Notes under the pieces: generated by a model
Seen by the model: only the letters and a program-made list of their open reading frames with translations
Told to the model about the DNA's origin: nothing
The model's database searches: none
Assembly (NCBI GenBank): GCA_900321655.1
Contig: ONWU01000029.1
Coordinates: forward strand, 1 to 58,452
Length of the DNA: 58,452 bases
Source: an uncultured Bacteroidales bacterium
Lineage (GTDB): Bacteria > Bacteroidota > Bacteroidia > Bacteroidales > UBA932
Reading direction: 5' to 3'
Position numbers and translations under genes: made by a program
Shown here: in pieces, positions 16,117 through 23,020 of the stretch
Position numbering within the stretch: the first letter of the stretch is position 1
Layout: every line of letters starts with the position of its first letter

Positions 16117-18210
16117 TTAAAATTCAGGACTGCCTTCCAGACATACCGGCGGCGGCAGCATAGGAACCGGATGCGGCGGAACGATGTCGGAAACGCCTGC
16201 GGGACGAAGGGTGGGAGAGCCCATCGAATCCCGGTTGGGATCCCGGGGATCATCTGATACCAGGAAGGAAGTAAAGCTCAGTGCTCCCAGTCCGGCAAGG
16301 GAACGGATGCGGTTCACAATGAGGTACCGCTGCCAGGTGGAGAAGTAGAAACGGTTGTCAATCATACAGCTGATTTTCTCGCTTCTCCAGCGGTTGAACG
16401 TGGAAACCTGAGCACCCTGGAAAACACCTATGCGCTGGGCATACAGCGGGCTCTTTACGGCCATAAGGGATTCGTTGTCCGTTTCAAAGAGAATGGACCA
16501 GGGGGTATTCTCTGCCACAGATGTGGCCGAAATGTTCAAGTACCTCGGAACCGGCAAACTGTGTTCTGCAATGGCTGCTACAGGTGCCTTGTCCGCATTG
16601 TTGGGATACCAGTATTCGTCCCCCAGTCTGGCTATGCTGTGTCCTCCAAACTCGTGGACCAGGATGTTGGTCCAATCGCCAATGTTCGGATTCTTTATGG
16701 CCTCTTTCTCCTCAGCGGTCACATTGTGCAGTCCGTCGGAACGGGTAGCCGTTACGCCGGCAGCCTCCTGGGCAGCATAATTCCAGGTAAGAGGCCCCGT
16801 GCTTTTGGGGGCCATACAGTAGGTATGTCCATTTTCCCAAGTGTGGGCTATTCCTCCGTATCTTGTGTCGTTGATAATCAGAAGGATAGGCACTTTGTCT
16901 GGGGTCTTTGCTCCGCTTAGGATATCCGGGCAGTTATTGGCGACGAACGAAAAGACACGCCCGGCATTGGCTTCCATACTGCCATAGTCACTTTGTTGCC
17001 AGGAGGACTGGAAGTAGCAATCCCGGTTCTGTTCCGCTACGGTTCCGTCCGAAATGCGGGCTCCGGACTCTTTGGAAGCAACCGGCATAACCCACACATT
17101 GAAGTAATTCTTGTAGGTCTTGTAAGGCTCTGTATTGAACAGGGCCGCAAGACCTGTGTTGGCATCCGCCTTAAACTGATTCATCTGCTCTTTGGTATAG
17201 CCATCCGGAATAACGGCGATGGTGGCGTAATCAGAGGTTGAGTGAGTTGTCCACAGGTAGGGCGCCATTTCATCTCCGTCAAACGTGTCCCCCAGGGCAA
17301 TGGTGCCGAAGTCCGTTATCTGGGAACGGTTCAACACCAGTTTTTTGCTGGAGAAGCGGGTAATCTTCTGGGTGCCGTCGGCATTTTCAAACACCATCGA
17401 AAAACCGTCCTGCGTAGAAGGAGCCACACAGATGTAGTAATCCGTATCGGTGGCAAAGGGAATATCACCAGTCAGGGAAAGGGAAACGATGCTGGAAATG
17501 GGGTAGCCCGTAAACGAAAGACCCGGCAGAACTTCCAGATACTCTCCATTTTCCCGCATAACTATGTATCCACACAGGTCCTGGCTACCGGCAAAAGACA
17601 CCTTCTTAACCTGGTTTACGATGCTTCCGGACAGACGGAATTTAATAATGGAACAGGCATTGGTAAAATGCAGGTTTGTGGGCACGGGCTCTGTGGAACG
17701 GGCAAAAGACAGATTGGCTCCTTCGGCCAGCAGATTGGCTCCTTCGGCCAGCTTGCCAGGGGCGGCCACCTGGTTTTGGGGGATTTCAAGGCCGATAATA
17801 AAGAACTTTTCCGAGCCATATTCTCCCCATTTAGAACAGGCGGAAGCCGGATAAAAAGAGAAGTAGTTATCAAAGCCGGTTTCCAGGGATGCGCCGGTAA
17901 AATCTGCCAAATCTCCTCCAGTGGAGGTTGAGTACACGGAATAAGAGGCCGTTTTCTCTCCGGTATTGTGCCCGTACATCCGGAACGAATCCCCGGCCGT
18001 CCAGACCACCCTGGCCGATGATCCGTCCACTACCAGCTGGGATTTGGTTTCGTCACCGCCGGCCGTGATGGTAACTGGCTTGCCGGTGGCCGGTATTGCT
18101 TCCAGGGGAACCAAGGTCCAGGGGTCCTGTACCGGTTCCGGAGCAGAGATTTCTTCAGATACGAGGCCGGCCTTGGAACAAGACCAGACCATCAGCGGAA
18201 GAGCCGCCAT
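16117..18210 (-). CDS. fimbrillin-like and peptidase M64-like lipoprotein
   Basis: Probable surface lipoprotein of 697 aa with two parts. Residues about 45-305 resemble the fimbrillin/Mfa-like fold (VVWTAGDSFRMYG, FYPAS, FTNACSIIKFRLSG). Residues about 310-640 resemble M64 (IgA-peptidase-like) metallopeptidases: AVIPDGYTKEQMNQFKADAN, FNVWVMPVASKESGA, IINDTRYGGIAHTW, then VHEFGGHSIARLGDEYWYP (His519, Glu520, His524, Asp531, Glu532). The zinc motif has an extra Gly compared with HEXXH; HExGGH is recalled from Bacteroides M64 homologues but was not checked. From ATG 18210 the signal peptide is short, MAALPLMVWSC, and lacks basic residues; see findings for a possible frameshift. The ATG lies 5 nt after the stop of a 32-codon ORF. 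The block is bordered by repeats and looks less GC-rich than its neighbours. Confidence 0.8.
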   Translation of the reverse strand: MAALPLMVWSCSKAGLVSEEISAPEPVQDPWTLVPLEAIPATGKPVTITAGGDETKSQLVVDGSSARVVWTAGDSFRMYGHNTGEKTASYSVYSTSTGGDLADFTGASLETGFDNYFSFYPASACSKWGEYGSEKFFIIGLEIPQNQVAAPGKLAEGANLLAEGANLSFARSTEPVPTNLHFTNACSIIKFRLSGSIVNQVKKVSFAGSQDLCGYIVMRENGEYLEVLPGLSFTGYPISSIVSLSLTGDIPFATDTDYYICVAPSTQDGFSMVFENADGTQKITRFSSKKLVLNRSQITDFGTIALGDTFDGDEMAPYLWTTHSTSDYATIAVIPDGYTKEQMNQFKADANTGLAALFNTEPYKTYKNYFNVWVMPVASKESGARISDGTVAEQNRDCYFQSSWQQSDYGSMEANAGRVFSFVANNCPDILSGAKTPDKVPILLIINDTRYGGIAHTWENGHTYCMAPKSTGPLTWNYAAQEAAGVTATRSDGLHNVTAEEKEAIKNPNIGDWTNILVHEFGGHSIARLGDEYWYPNNADKAPVAAIAEHSLPVPRYLNISATSVAENTPWSILFETDNESLMAVKSPLYAQRIGVFQGAQVSTFNRWRSEKISCMIDNRFYFSTWQRYLIVNRIRSLAGLGALSFTSFLVSDDPRDPNRDSMGSPTLRPAGVSDIVPPHPVPMLPPPVCLEGSPEF
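17710..17751. repeat. perfect 21-bp tandem duplication inside the M64-like gene
   Basis: Two identical 21-bp units (17710-17730 and 17731-17751) encode LAEGANL twice in frame (residues 154-167) in the fimbrillin-like domain. It looks like a recent slippage duplication and could vary between strains. Confidence 0.9.
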
Positions 18211-18215
18211 CAGTT

Positions 18216-18314
18216 TCAGTAATCCTGTGCCTCATTGCTGCCGGACAGAAGCAGTCCGTCCCGGGGCATAAGACGCACCTCGCAGGACTCGGGTTGCAGA
18301 TAAAGTGTTTTCAT
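18216..18314 (-). CDS. 32-residue small protein upstream of the fimbrillin/M64 lipoprotein
   Basis: ATG at 18314 opens a 32-codon frame beginning MKTLYLQPESCEVRLMPRDG and ending SNEAQDY. It has no signal peptide. The pattern (MK, aromatic, xP, alternating hydrophobics, then a Leu/Ser/Gly stretch and acidic end) resembles the short unannotated peptides often found before secreted Bacteroidales proteins; this is pattern recognition, not a family assignment. Support comes from the promoter 27 bp upstream and from the stop lying 5 nt before the next ATG, suggesting coupled translation. It could instead be a leader peptide with no function of its own. Confidence 0.55.
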   Translation of the reverse strand: MKTLYLQPESCEVRLMPRDGLLLSGSNEAQDY

Positions 18315-18340
18315 ATCAGTGTGGTTAACAATCAGGTACG

Positions 18341-18371
18341 CAAATATAACAATCTGCGCCAAAAGATGCAA
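18341..18371 (-). promoter_or_regulatory. promoter for the small-ORF/M64 unit
   Basis: On the minus strand TATATTTG (18341-18348, -7 type) lies 20 bp after a TTG (18369-18371, -33 type). The predicted start is near 18335, leaving a leader of about 20 nt before the small ORF. The 39-bp repeat begins 15 bp upstream of the -33 element. Confidence 0.65.
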
Positions 18372-18385
18372 GTCTTCCACCGTCT

Positions 18386-18475
18386 GCTCTTCGCCACGAT
18401 ATGGGGCAAAATCGAGTTAAGAGCAGGCCGACGGGGGATCTTCACCACGATATGGGGTAAAATCGAGTTAAGAGC
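18386..18475 (-). repeat. two copies of the 39-bp GCTCTT...AAGAGC repeat
   Basis: Copies at 18386-18424 and 18437-18475, 12 bp apart, read GCTCTTCGCCACGATATGGG to AATCGAGTTAAGAGC (second copy begins GATCTTCACC). The three copies at 58072-58212 are the same element in the other orientation, 34-35 of 39 bases identical. The 300-bp gap between the small ORF and rpsU (18315-18614) holds this repeat, the unit's promoter, the GGGCCAGGTGGG-type repeats and the rpsU terminator; no gene is visible in it. Confidence 0.85.
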
Positions 18476-18498
18476 CGGAAGGGGAGGGGGGAGCCGGG

Positions 18499-18530
18499 CC
18501 CACCTGGCCCAAAACAGAGCCCACCTGGCT
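18499..18530. repeat. right cluster of CCCACCTGGCCCAAAA repeats
   Basis: CCCACCTGGCCCAAAA at 18499-18514 is the exact reverse complement of the left copies at 15977 and 15999. A partial copy, CCCACCTGGC, starts at 18520. With the left cluster these bracket the M64 block in inverted orientation. Confidence 0.85.
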
Positions 18531-18559
18531 TAGGCAAGGGTTCGCGGCAGGCCCAAAAC

Positions 18560-18593
18560 AAAAAACCGGAGCTCAGAGGAGTTCCGGTTTTTT
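18560..18593. terminator. intrinsic terminator after rpsU
   Basis: Arms 18560-18574 (an A-run, then CCGGAGCTC) and 18579-18593 (GAGTTCCGG, then a T-run) form a 15-bp stem with one G-T pair, flanked by A/T runs usable on both strands. It lies 21 bp beyond the rpsU stop. The sequence is nearly the same as the 13298-13329 terminator. Confidence 0.85.
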
Positions 18594-18614
18594 ATAGGAA
18601 TAGGTGTGGAAAGC

Positions 18615-18809
18615 TTACTGCTCTTCCTGAAGACGAAGCTGCTGAACATAGATAGCCTTCTGGAGCGCCATGCGCTTTTTCACGGAAGGCTTCTCGAAGT
18701 TTTTGCGGGCGCGCATCTCGCGGACGGCACCGGTCTTCTCGAACTTGCGCTTGAATTTTTTCAGGGCTCTTTCGATGTTTTCGCCTTCTTTGATGGGTAC
18801 GATGATCAT
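18615..18809 (-). CDS. rpsU: 30S ribosomal protein bS21
   Basis: Small-subunit protein bS21, 64 aa, starting MIIVPIKEGENIERALKKFK and rich in Lys/Arg (EKTGAVREMRARKNFEKPS). The start at 18809 was chosen over a longer frame from 18872 because it gives the family N-terminus and lies 8 nt after an exceptional Shine-Dalgarno sequence. In Bacteroidetes ribosomes bS21 helps hide the anti-Shine-Dalgarno tail of 16S rRNA, and rpsU has been proposed to use its strong site for autoregulation; the sequence here fits that. Its own promoter overlaps the divergent EF-hand gene promoter. Confidence 0.96.
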   Translation of the reverse strand: MIIVPIKEGENIERALKKFKRKFEKTGAVREMRARKNFEKPSVKKRMALQKAIYVQQLRLQEEQ

Positions 18810-18817
18810 GCTTTTTA

Positions 18818-18827
18818 CACCTCCTTT
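18818..18827 (-). promoter_or_regulatory. rpsU: strong Shine-Dalgarno of rpsU
   Basis: The minus strand reads AAAGGAGGTG, 8 nt before the ATG at 18809. Starts elsewhere in the window lack such a sequence, as usual for Bacteroidetes, so this site is exceptional and fixes the rpsU start. Confidence 0.85.
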
Positions 18828-18842
18828 TTCTAAATTGGGCTG

Positions 18843-18874
18843 CAAAGTTAAATAAATTTTGACAACGGACAAAA
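18843..18874 (-). promoter_or_regulatory. rpsU: rpsU promoter
   Basis: On the minus strand TTTTG (18870-18874) and TAACTTTG (18843-18850) are separated by 19 bp. Initiation near 18837 leaves a leader of about 28 nt containing the Shine-Dalgarno. It overlaps the rightward promoter at 18857-18890. Confidence 0.75.
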
Positions 18875-18890
18875 TTATTTATTATATTTG
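18857..18890 (+). promoter_or_regulatory. promoter of the EF-hand/AAA/sirtuin operon
   Basis: TTTTG (18857-18861) and TATATTTG (18883-18890) are 21 bp apart; the ATG is at 18936, giving a leader of about 40 nt. The -33 element lies between the two rpsU promoter elements on the other strand, so the polymerases would compete. Confidence 0.7.
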
Positions 18891-18935
18891 CAGTAACACG
18901 AATGTTATTTCGCCGATAACCAAAACACTTAGCAT

Positions 18936-21146
18936 ATGAAAAAGCCTGAACAAAACACCTATCCCTGGGCCTTCACATCCGTAGGAGGCACCGTTCGCGT
19001 GAAAATCCGCAGTGGAGAAGACATCTCCCACCTGGGAGAGCTGGACCGCAAAATGTGGACGGTCCTCAGCTGCCCGGTGAAAAACCTGGAGCTCGATGAA
19101 AAATGCCTTCAGTACATAGATGTGGACCAGGACGGCAAGATCCGCGTGGACGAGGTGATAGCCACCGCCCGGTGGATCACCGCGGTCCTCAAGAATCCGG
19201 ACATCCTCCTGCAGGAAAACGATTCCCTGCCGCTGGAGGAGTTCAATGCCGAAAACCCCGTAGGTGCCCGTCTGCAGGCATCGGCCCGCCAGATCCTGAG
19301 CAATCTGGGGCTTGAGAAAGACGCCATTTCCCTGGAGGATACGGCCGATAACGTAAAGATCTTCGCCAACACCCGGTTCAACGGAGACGGCATCATCACC
19401 CCCGTCAGCGCGGAAGATGAAACCACGGCGGCGCTTATCGAGACCATCGCCGGCATCTCCTCACAGATGGACCGCAGCGGCGTTGCCGGTATCACGGCAG
19501 AGCAGGTGGAAGCCTTCTACGCCGCCTGCGAAGACTACGCCGCCTGGCAGAAAGCCTGCACCAAGGAAGTGCTTCCGTTCGGAGAAAAGACGGCCGATGC
19601 CCTCGCCGCCGTCCAGGCCCTGCAGGATAAGATGGCAGACTATTTCATGCGCTGCAAGCTCATCAGCTTCGACGCCGCCACCGCCCCCGCCGTGGATGTG
19701 AGCGTAGAGAAGATCGCCGCCATCGAGGGCAGCCTGGCATCGGCCAGTGAGGAGATTGCCCTGCAGCCGCTGGCGAAGCCCGTGGTGGACGGCGTGCTCA
19801 TCCTCAGCGCCGTGAACCCCGCCTGGAAGGACGCCGTGGATGCCATGACAGCGCTCATCGGCTGGAAGAAAGACCGCATCTCGGAAGGGGAGTGGGCCGA
19901 TGTCTGCGCCCAGTTCGCCCCCTACACCGCCTGGCTGGATGCCAGGAAGGGTGCCGAGGTGGAAGGCCTGGGGATCGAGGCCGTGAACGCCATCCTGAAG
20001 GAAGACAGGAAGGCCGCCCTGCTGGAACTGATAGAAAAGGACAAGGCCGAGGAGGCCAACGCCCTTTCCATCGAAGAGGTGGACAAGGTGCTGCACCTGC
20101 AGAAGAACTTCTACCGCTTCCTTAATAATTATGTAGTGCTGGCCGATTTCTATGATCCGGAGCGGAAAGCGATGTTCCAGGCCGGCCGGCTGTACATAGA
20201 CCAGCGCAGCACAGACCTCTGCATCAAGGTGGACGGCCCTTCGCCGGAAATCTCCTCCCTCAGCGGAATGTACATCCTGTACTGCACCTGCACCAGCGAG
20301 AAACTGGGCCGGAGCTTCCACATTGCCGCCGTCCTCACGGACGGAGACGTGGACGGCCTCCGCGAGGGAAAGAACGCCATCTTCTACGACCGGGAAGGCA
20401 ACGACTACACCGCCAAGGTCATTGCCATCGTGGACAACCCCATCTCCGTGCGCCAGGCCTTCTGGTCCCCTTACAAGAAGGTGGCCCGGATGATCAGCGA
20501 CAAGATAGACAAGAGCGCCGCCGAGAAGAACGAAAAGTCCCTTTCGGACCTTACCGCCAAGGCCGATACGGCCACGTCCGTCAAGCTGGAAGGAGACGGG
20601 AAGGAAGCCGCCAAGGCAGCCACCTCCAGCTTTGACATCGCCAAGTTCGCCGGTATCTTTGCCGCCATCGGCATGGCCATCGGCTTCATCGGGGAATTCC
20701 TGGTAGCCGTCATCTCCGGCGCCGCCACTCTTAAGTTCTGGCAGCTGCTGCTGGTGATCGCCGGCATTCTGCTCCTCATTTCCGGCCCGTCCATGATCAT
20801 TGCCTGGAGGAAACTCCGCAGGAGAGACCTGGGCCCTGTTCTCAACGCCAACGGCTGGGCCATCAACGCCAAGTCCCTGGTGAACGTGAAGTTCGGAAAG
20901 ACCCTCACCTCGCTGGCCAATTTCCCTCGCCTGACGGCCGTGGATCCCGCTGCCCGCAAGAAAGCCTTCTGGAAAGGCTTCTGTTGGGTGGTGATCTGCC
21001 TTGCCCTGGCAGGTGGCCTCGTGTACGGTATCTGCACCGGCAAACTCTGCAAGAAGAAGGATGCTCCTGCCGCCCAGGAGCAGGTGGAGGAAGTAGCGGA
21101 GGCTGCCGCTGAACCCGCTGTTGAACTCCCTGAAACTGCAGAATAA
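18936..21146 (+). CDS. uncharacterised EF-hand protein with C-terminal membrane segments
   Basis: Function unknown; 736 aa. No signal peptide at MKKPEQNTYPWAF. A canonical EF-hand calcium loop, DVDQDGKIRVDE, lies at about residues 63-74, and a second looser one (NTRFNGDGIITP) at about 148-159. The middle is an acidic, Ala-rich helical region. DIAKFAGIFAAIGMAIGFIG and WQLLLVIAGILLLISGPSMI (about 568-625) are membrane helices, and FCWVVICLALAGGLVYGICT (about 687-706) is a third, followed by an Ala/Glu tail. The large N-terminal part should be cytoplasmic. Its TAA is one base before the ATG of the AAA ATPase, so the two are probably made together. I recall no characterised homologue. Confidence 0.8.
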   Translation: MKKPEQNTYPWAFTSVGGTVRVKIRSGEDISHLGELDRKMWTVLSCPVKNLELDEKCLQYIDVDQDGKIRVDEVIATARWITAVLKNPDILLQENDSLPLEEFNAENPVGARLQASARQILSNLGLEKDAISLEDTADNVKIFANTRFNGDGIITPVSAEDETTAALIETIAGISSQMDRSGVAGITAEQVEAFYAACEDYAAWQKACTKEVLPFGEKTADALAAVQALQDKMADYFMRCKLISFDAATAPAVDVSVEKIAAIEGSLASASEEIALQPLAKPVVDGVLILSAVNPAWKDAVDAMTALIGWKKDRISEGEWADVCAQFAPYTAWLDARKGAEVEGLGIEAVNAILKEDRKAALLELIEKDKAEEANALSIEEVDKVLHLQKNFYRFLNNYVVLADFYDPERKAMFQAGRLYIDQRSTDLCIKVDGPSPEISSLSGMYILYCTCTSEKLGRSFHIAAVLTDGDVDGLREGKNAIFYDREGNDYTAKVIAIVDNPISVRQAFWSPYKKVARMISDKIDKSAAEKNEKSLSDLTAKADTATSVKLEGDGKEAAKAATSSFDIAKFAGIFAAIGMAIGFIGEFLVAVISGAATLKFWQLLLVIAGILLLISGPSMIIAWRKLRRRDLGPVLNANGWAINAKSLVNVKFGKTLTSLANFPRLTAVDPAARKKAFWKGFCWVVICLALAGGLVYGICTGKLCKKKDAPAAQEQVEEVAEAAAEPAVELPETAE

Positions 21147-21147
21147 A

Positions 21148-22302
21148 ATGATTGACACCGCTTTCCCCTATGCGCAGTATGTGACCGGCAAGAACTTCGT
21201 AGGAAGAAGGGCCGATGTCACCCTGATGGGAAACCTTCTGGGCCAGGGGGAGAATGTCCTGCTGAGCGAGCCGCCCAAGAGCGGCAAGACCTCGCTGGTG
21301 CAGCAGGCCCTCTTCTCTATGCGGATGTCCGGCAAGGTGTTCACCGTGGGGCAGTTCTCCGCCCTGAACATCCGGACGCCCGAAGCTTTCCTGCTTCGGC
21401 TGGGGAACACCGTCCTCCGGATGGTGGCATCGGCCCCGGCCGATTACGCTGCCCTCACAGAGAAGTTCCTTGGAGGAACCCACTTTGTCTTTGATCCCGC
21501 CAGCTACACGGACGAGGACAAGATCCTTTCCCTGAACTGGGATCTGGAACCCTCGGACGTACAGGCTATGCTCCGCTTCCCCTATGCCCTGGCCCAGGAC
21601 CGGGGAGCGCGCCTGATCCTGATTATCGATGAATTCCAGAGCCTGCTCCGCCTGGAGGATCCGGACACCATCCTGCGCCCGCTGGATACCTGTATGAGGG
21701 GGATGAAGGGAAACAACCTCTTCTCCTGGGTCATCTGCGGCTCCGGCGTGAACGCCATGAAGACCATCTTCCACGGCAGCCAACTCTTCTACAAGCAGCT
21801 GGAGCGGGTCACCCTTTCGCCGGTGGACGAGAGGGAAATGGCGGATCACGTGCACAAGGGCTTCCTCGCGGCCGGCAAGGTGGTGGAGAAGGAACTGCTG
21901 CAGGGTGCCTGCCGCCTGTTCCGGGGGCATCTGTGGTACATCAACCACTTTGCCGCCATCTGCGACCATATGAGCAAGGGCTACATTGTGGAACAGGCGC
22001 TGGTGGAGGCCCTCGCTACGATGGTGAACATCCACGAGCCCCGCTTCACCACCATCATGGAAGACCTCACCACCCATCAGGTGAATCTGCTGAGGGCCGT
22101 GGTGGACGGTGTGACGCGCTTCAGCGCGGCCGATGTCATCCGCAAGTACGGGCTCAACTCGTCGGCCAATGTGAAGCGCGTGAAGGATGCCCTGATGAAA
22201 AAAGAGGTGCTGGTCTTCGACGAAAACGACAATCCGCACATCATAGACCCTCTCTTTGAGTACTGGATCCGGAAGTATTACTTTGAACTGAAAGAGGTAT
22301 GA
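21148..22302 (+). CDS. archaeal-type AAA/STAND-like ATPase
   Basis: Predicted P-loop ATPase of 384 aa. ATG 21148 (MIDTAFPYAQYVTGKNFVGR) sits one base after the upstream TAA and gives the usual family start; an in-frame TTG at 21121 is less likely. Walker A is EPPKSGKTSLV, Walker B is RLILIIDEFQSLL, and WVICGSGVNAM resembles sensor 1. A C-terminal winged-helix region ends [18 protein letters not shown], as in the ATPase family first described in Archaea and common in Bacteroidetes. The cellular role of this family is poorly defined. It overlaps the sirtuin gene by ATGA, so the three genes from 18936 form a tight operon. Confidence 0.85.
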   Translation: MIDTAFPYAQYVTGKNFVGRRADVTLMGNLLGQGENVLLSEPPKSGKTSLVQQALFSMRMSGKVFTVGQFSALNIRTPEAFLLRLGNTVLRMVASAPADYAALTEKFLGGTHFVFDPASYTDEDKILSLNWDLEPSDVQAMLRFPYALAQDRGARLILIIDEFQSLLRLEDPDTILRPLDTCMRGMKGNNLFSWVICGSGVNAMKTIFHGSQLFYKQLERVTLSPVDEREMADHVHKGFLAAGKVVEKELLQGACRLFRGHLWYINHFAAICDHMSKGYIVEQALVEALATMVNIHEPRFTTIMEDLTTHQVNLLRAVVDGVTRFSAADVIRKYGLNSSANVKRVKDALMKKEVLVFDENDNPHIIDPLFEYWIRKYYFELKEV

Positions 22303-23000
22303 AAAAGCACATAGTCGTCTTGACCGGCGCGGGCGTATCGGCCGAAAGCGGCTTCGCCACCTTCCGCGATACCGGCGGCCTGTGGGAGCAGTACGACGTG
22401 AATGACGTCGCCTCCATCGAAGGCTGGTACCGCAACCGCCAGCTGGTGCTGGATTTCTACAACCAGCGCCGGGCCCAGCTCAAGGAAGCCAAACCCAACG
22501 CCGCCCACGAGGCCATCGCCGGCCTGGAAAAGGAGTATCTGGTGGATGTGATCACCCAGAACGTAGACAACCTGCACGAGCGGGCTGGTTCCACCCGGGT
22601 GCTGCACCTGCATGGGAAACTGACCAAGGTGCGGCCGGAGAACGGTATTTACGACCGCACCGCCTCTGAGGCGGAGGTCATCGATGTGGGTTATCGGCCC
22701 GTTGTCCTGGGAGATTTGGCCCCTAACGGCAGCCAGCTGCGTCCGCACATCGTCTTTTTCGGGGAAGCCGTCCCCAACATAGAGAAAGCCATCAACCTGG
22801 TGGAAAAGGCCGATATCCTCCTCATCGTCGGCTCCTCCCTTCAGGTATATCCCGCCGCGGGCCTCTACCGCTATGCCGGCAACGACTGCCCCATCTATGT
22901 GATAGACCCCAAGCCCGTTCCCCTCTCAGACCCCCGCGTCACCTTCATCCAGGATGTGGCCACCCGGGGGATGGCGCAGTTCGTGCAGCTAATTAGCTAA
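22299..23000 (+). CDS. cobB: Sir2-family NAD-dependent protein deacylase (CobB-like)
   Basis: Sirtuin of 233 aa removing acyl groups from lysines using NAD. The NAD-binding opening [19 protein letters not shown], the [12 protein letters not shown] motif, the catalytic His in HLHGKL and the [14 protein letters not shown] motif are all present. FYNQRRAQL supplies the Tyr-x-x-Arg pair that recognises succinyl and malonyl groups in SIRT5/CobB, so desuccinylation is plausible. The zinc-ribbon cysteines between HGKL and HIVFFGE are absent; the only cysteine is near the C-terminus. The start overlaps the AAA gene by 4 bp. Confidence 0.93.
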   Translation: MKKHIVVLTGAGVSAESGFATFRDTGGLWEQYDVNDVASIEGWYRNRQLVLDFYNQRRAQLKEAKPNAAHEAIAGLEKEYLVDVITQNVDNLHERAGSTRVLHLHGKLTKVRPENGIYDRTASEAEVIDVGYRPVVLGDLAPNGSQLRPHIVFFGEAVPNIEKAINLVEKADILLIVGSSLQVYPAAGLYRYAGNDCPIYVIDPKPVPLSDPRVTFIQDVATRGMAQFVQLIS

Positions 23001-23020
23001 TTCTCAGAGAAATACGAATA

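Noticed and set aside
16117-18314. Insertion sequence or transposon
   Set aside because: Inverted 16-bp repeats flank the block, but there is no transposase and no target-site duplication, so only a cassette-like arrangement is claimed.
22299-23000. Sir2 as part of a phage-defence system
   Set aside because: The protein is a compact CobB-type deacylase with the acyl-recognition Tyr/Arg pair, not the Sir2 NADase domain of defence proteins, and no nuclease or Argonaute partner is adjacent.
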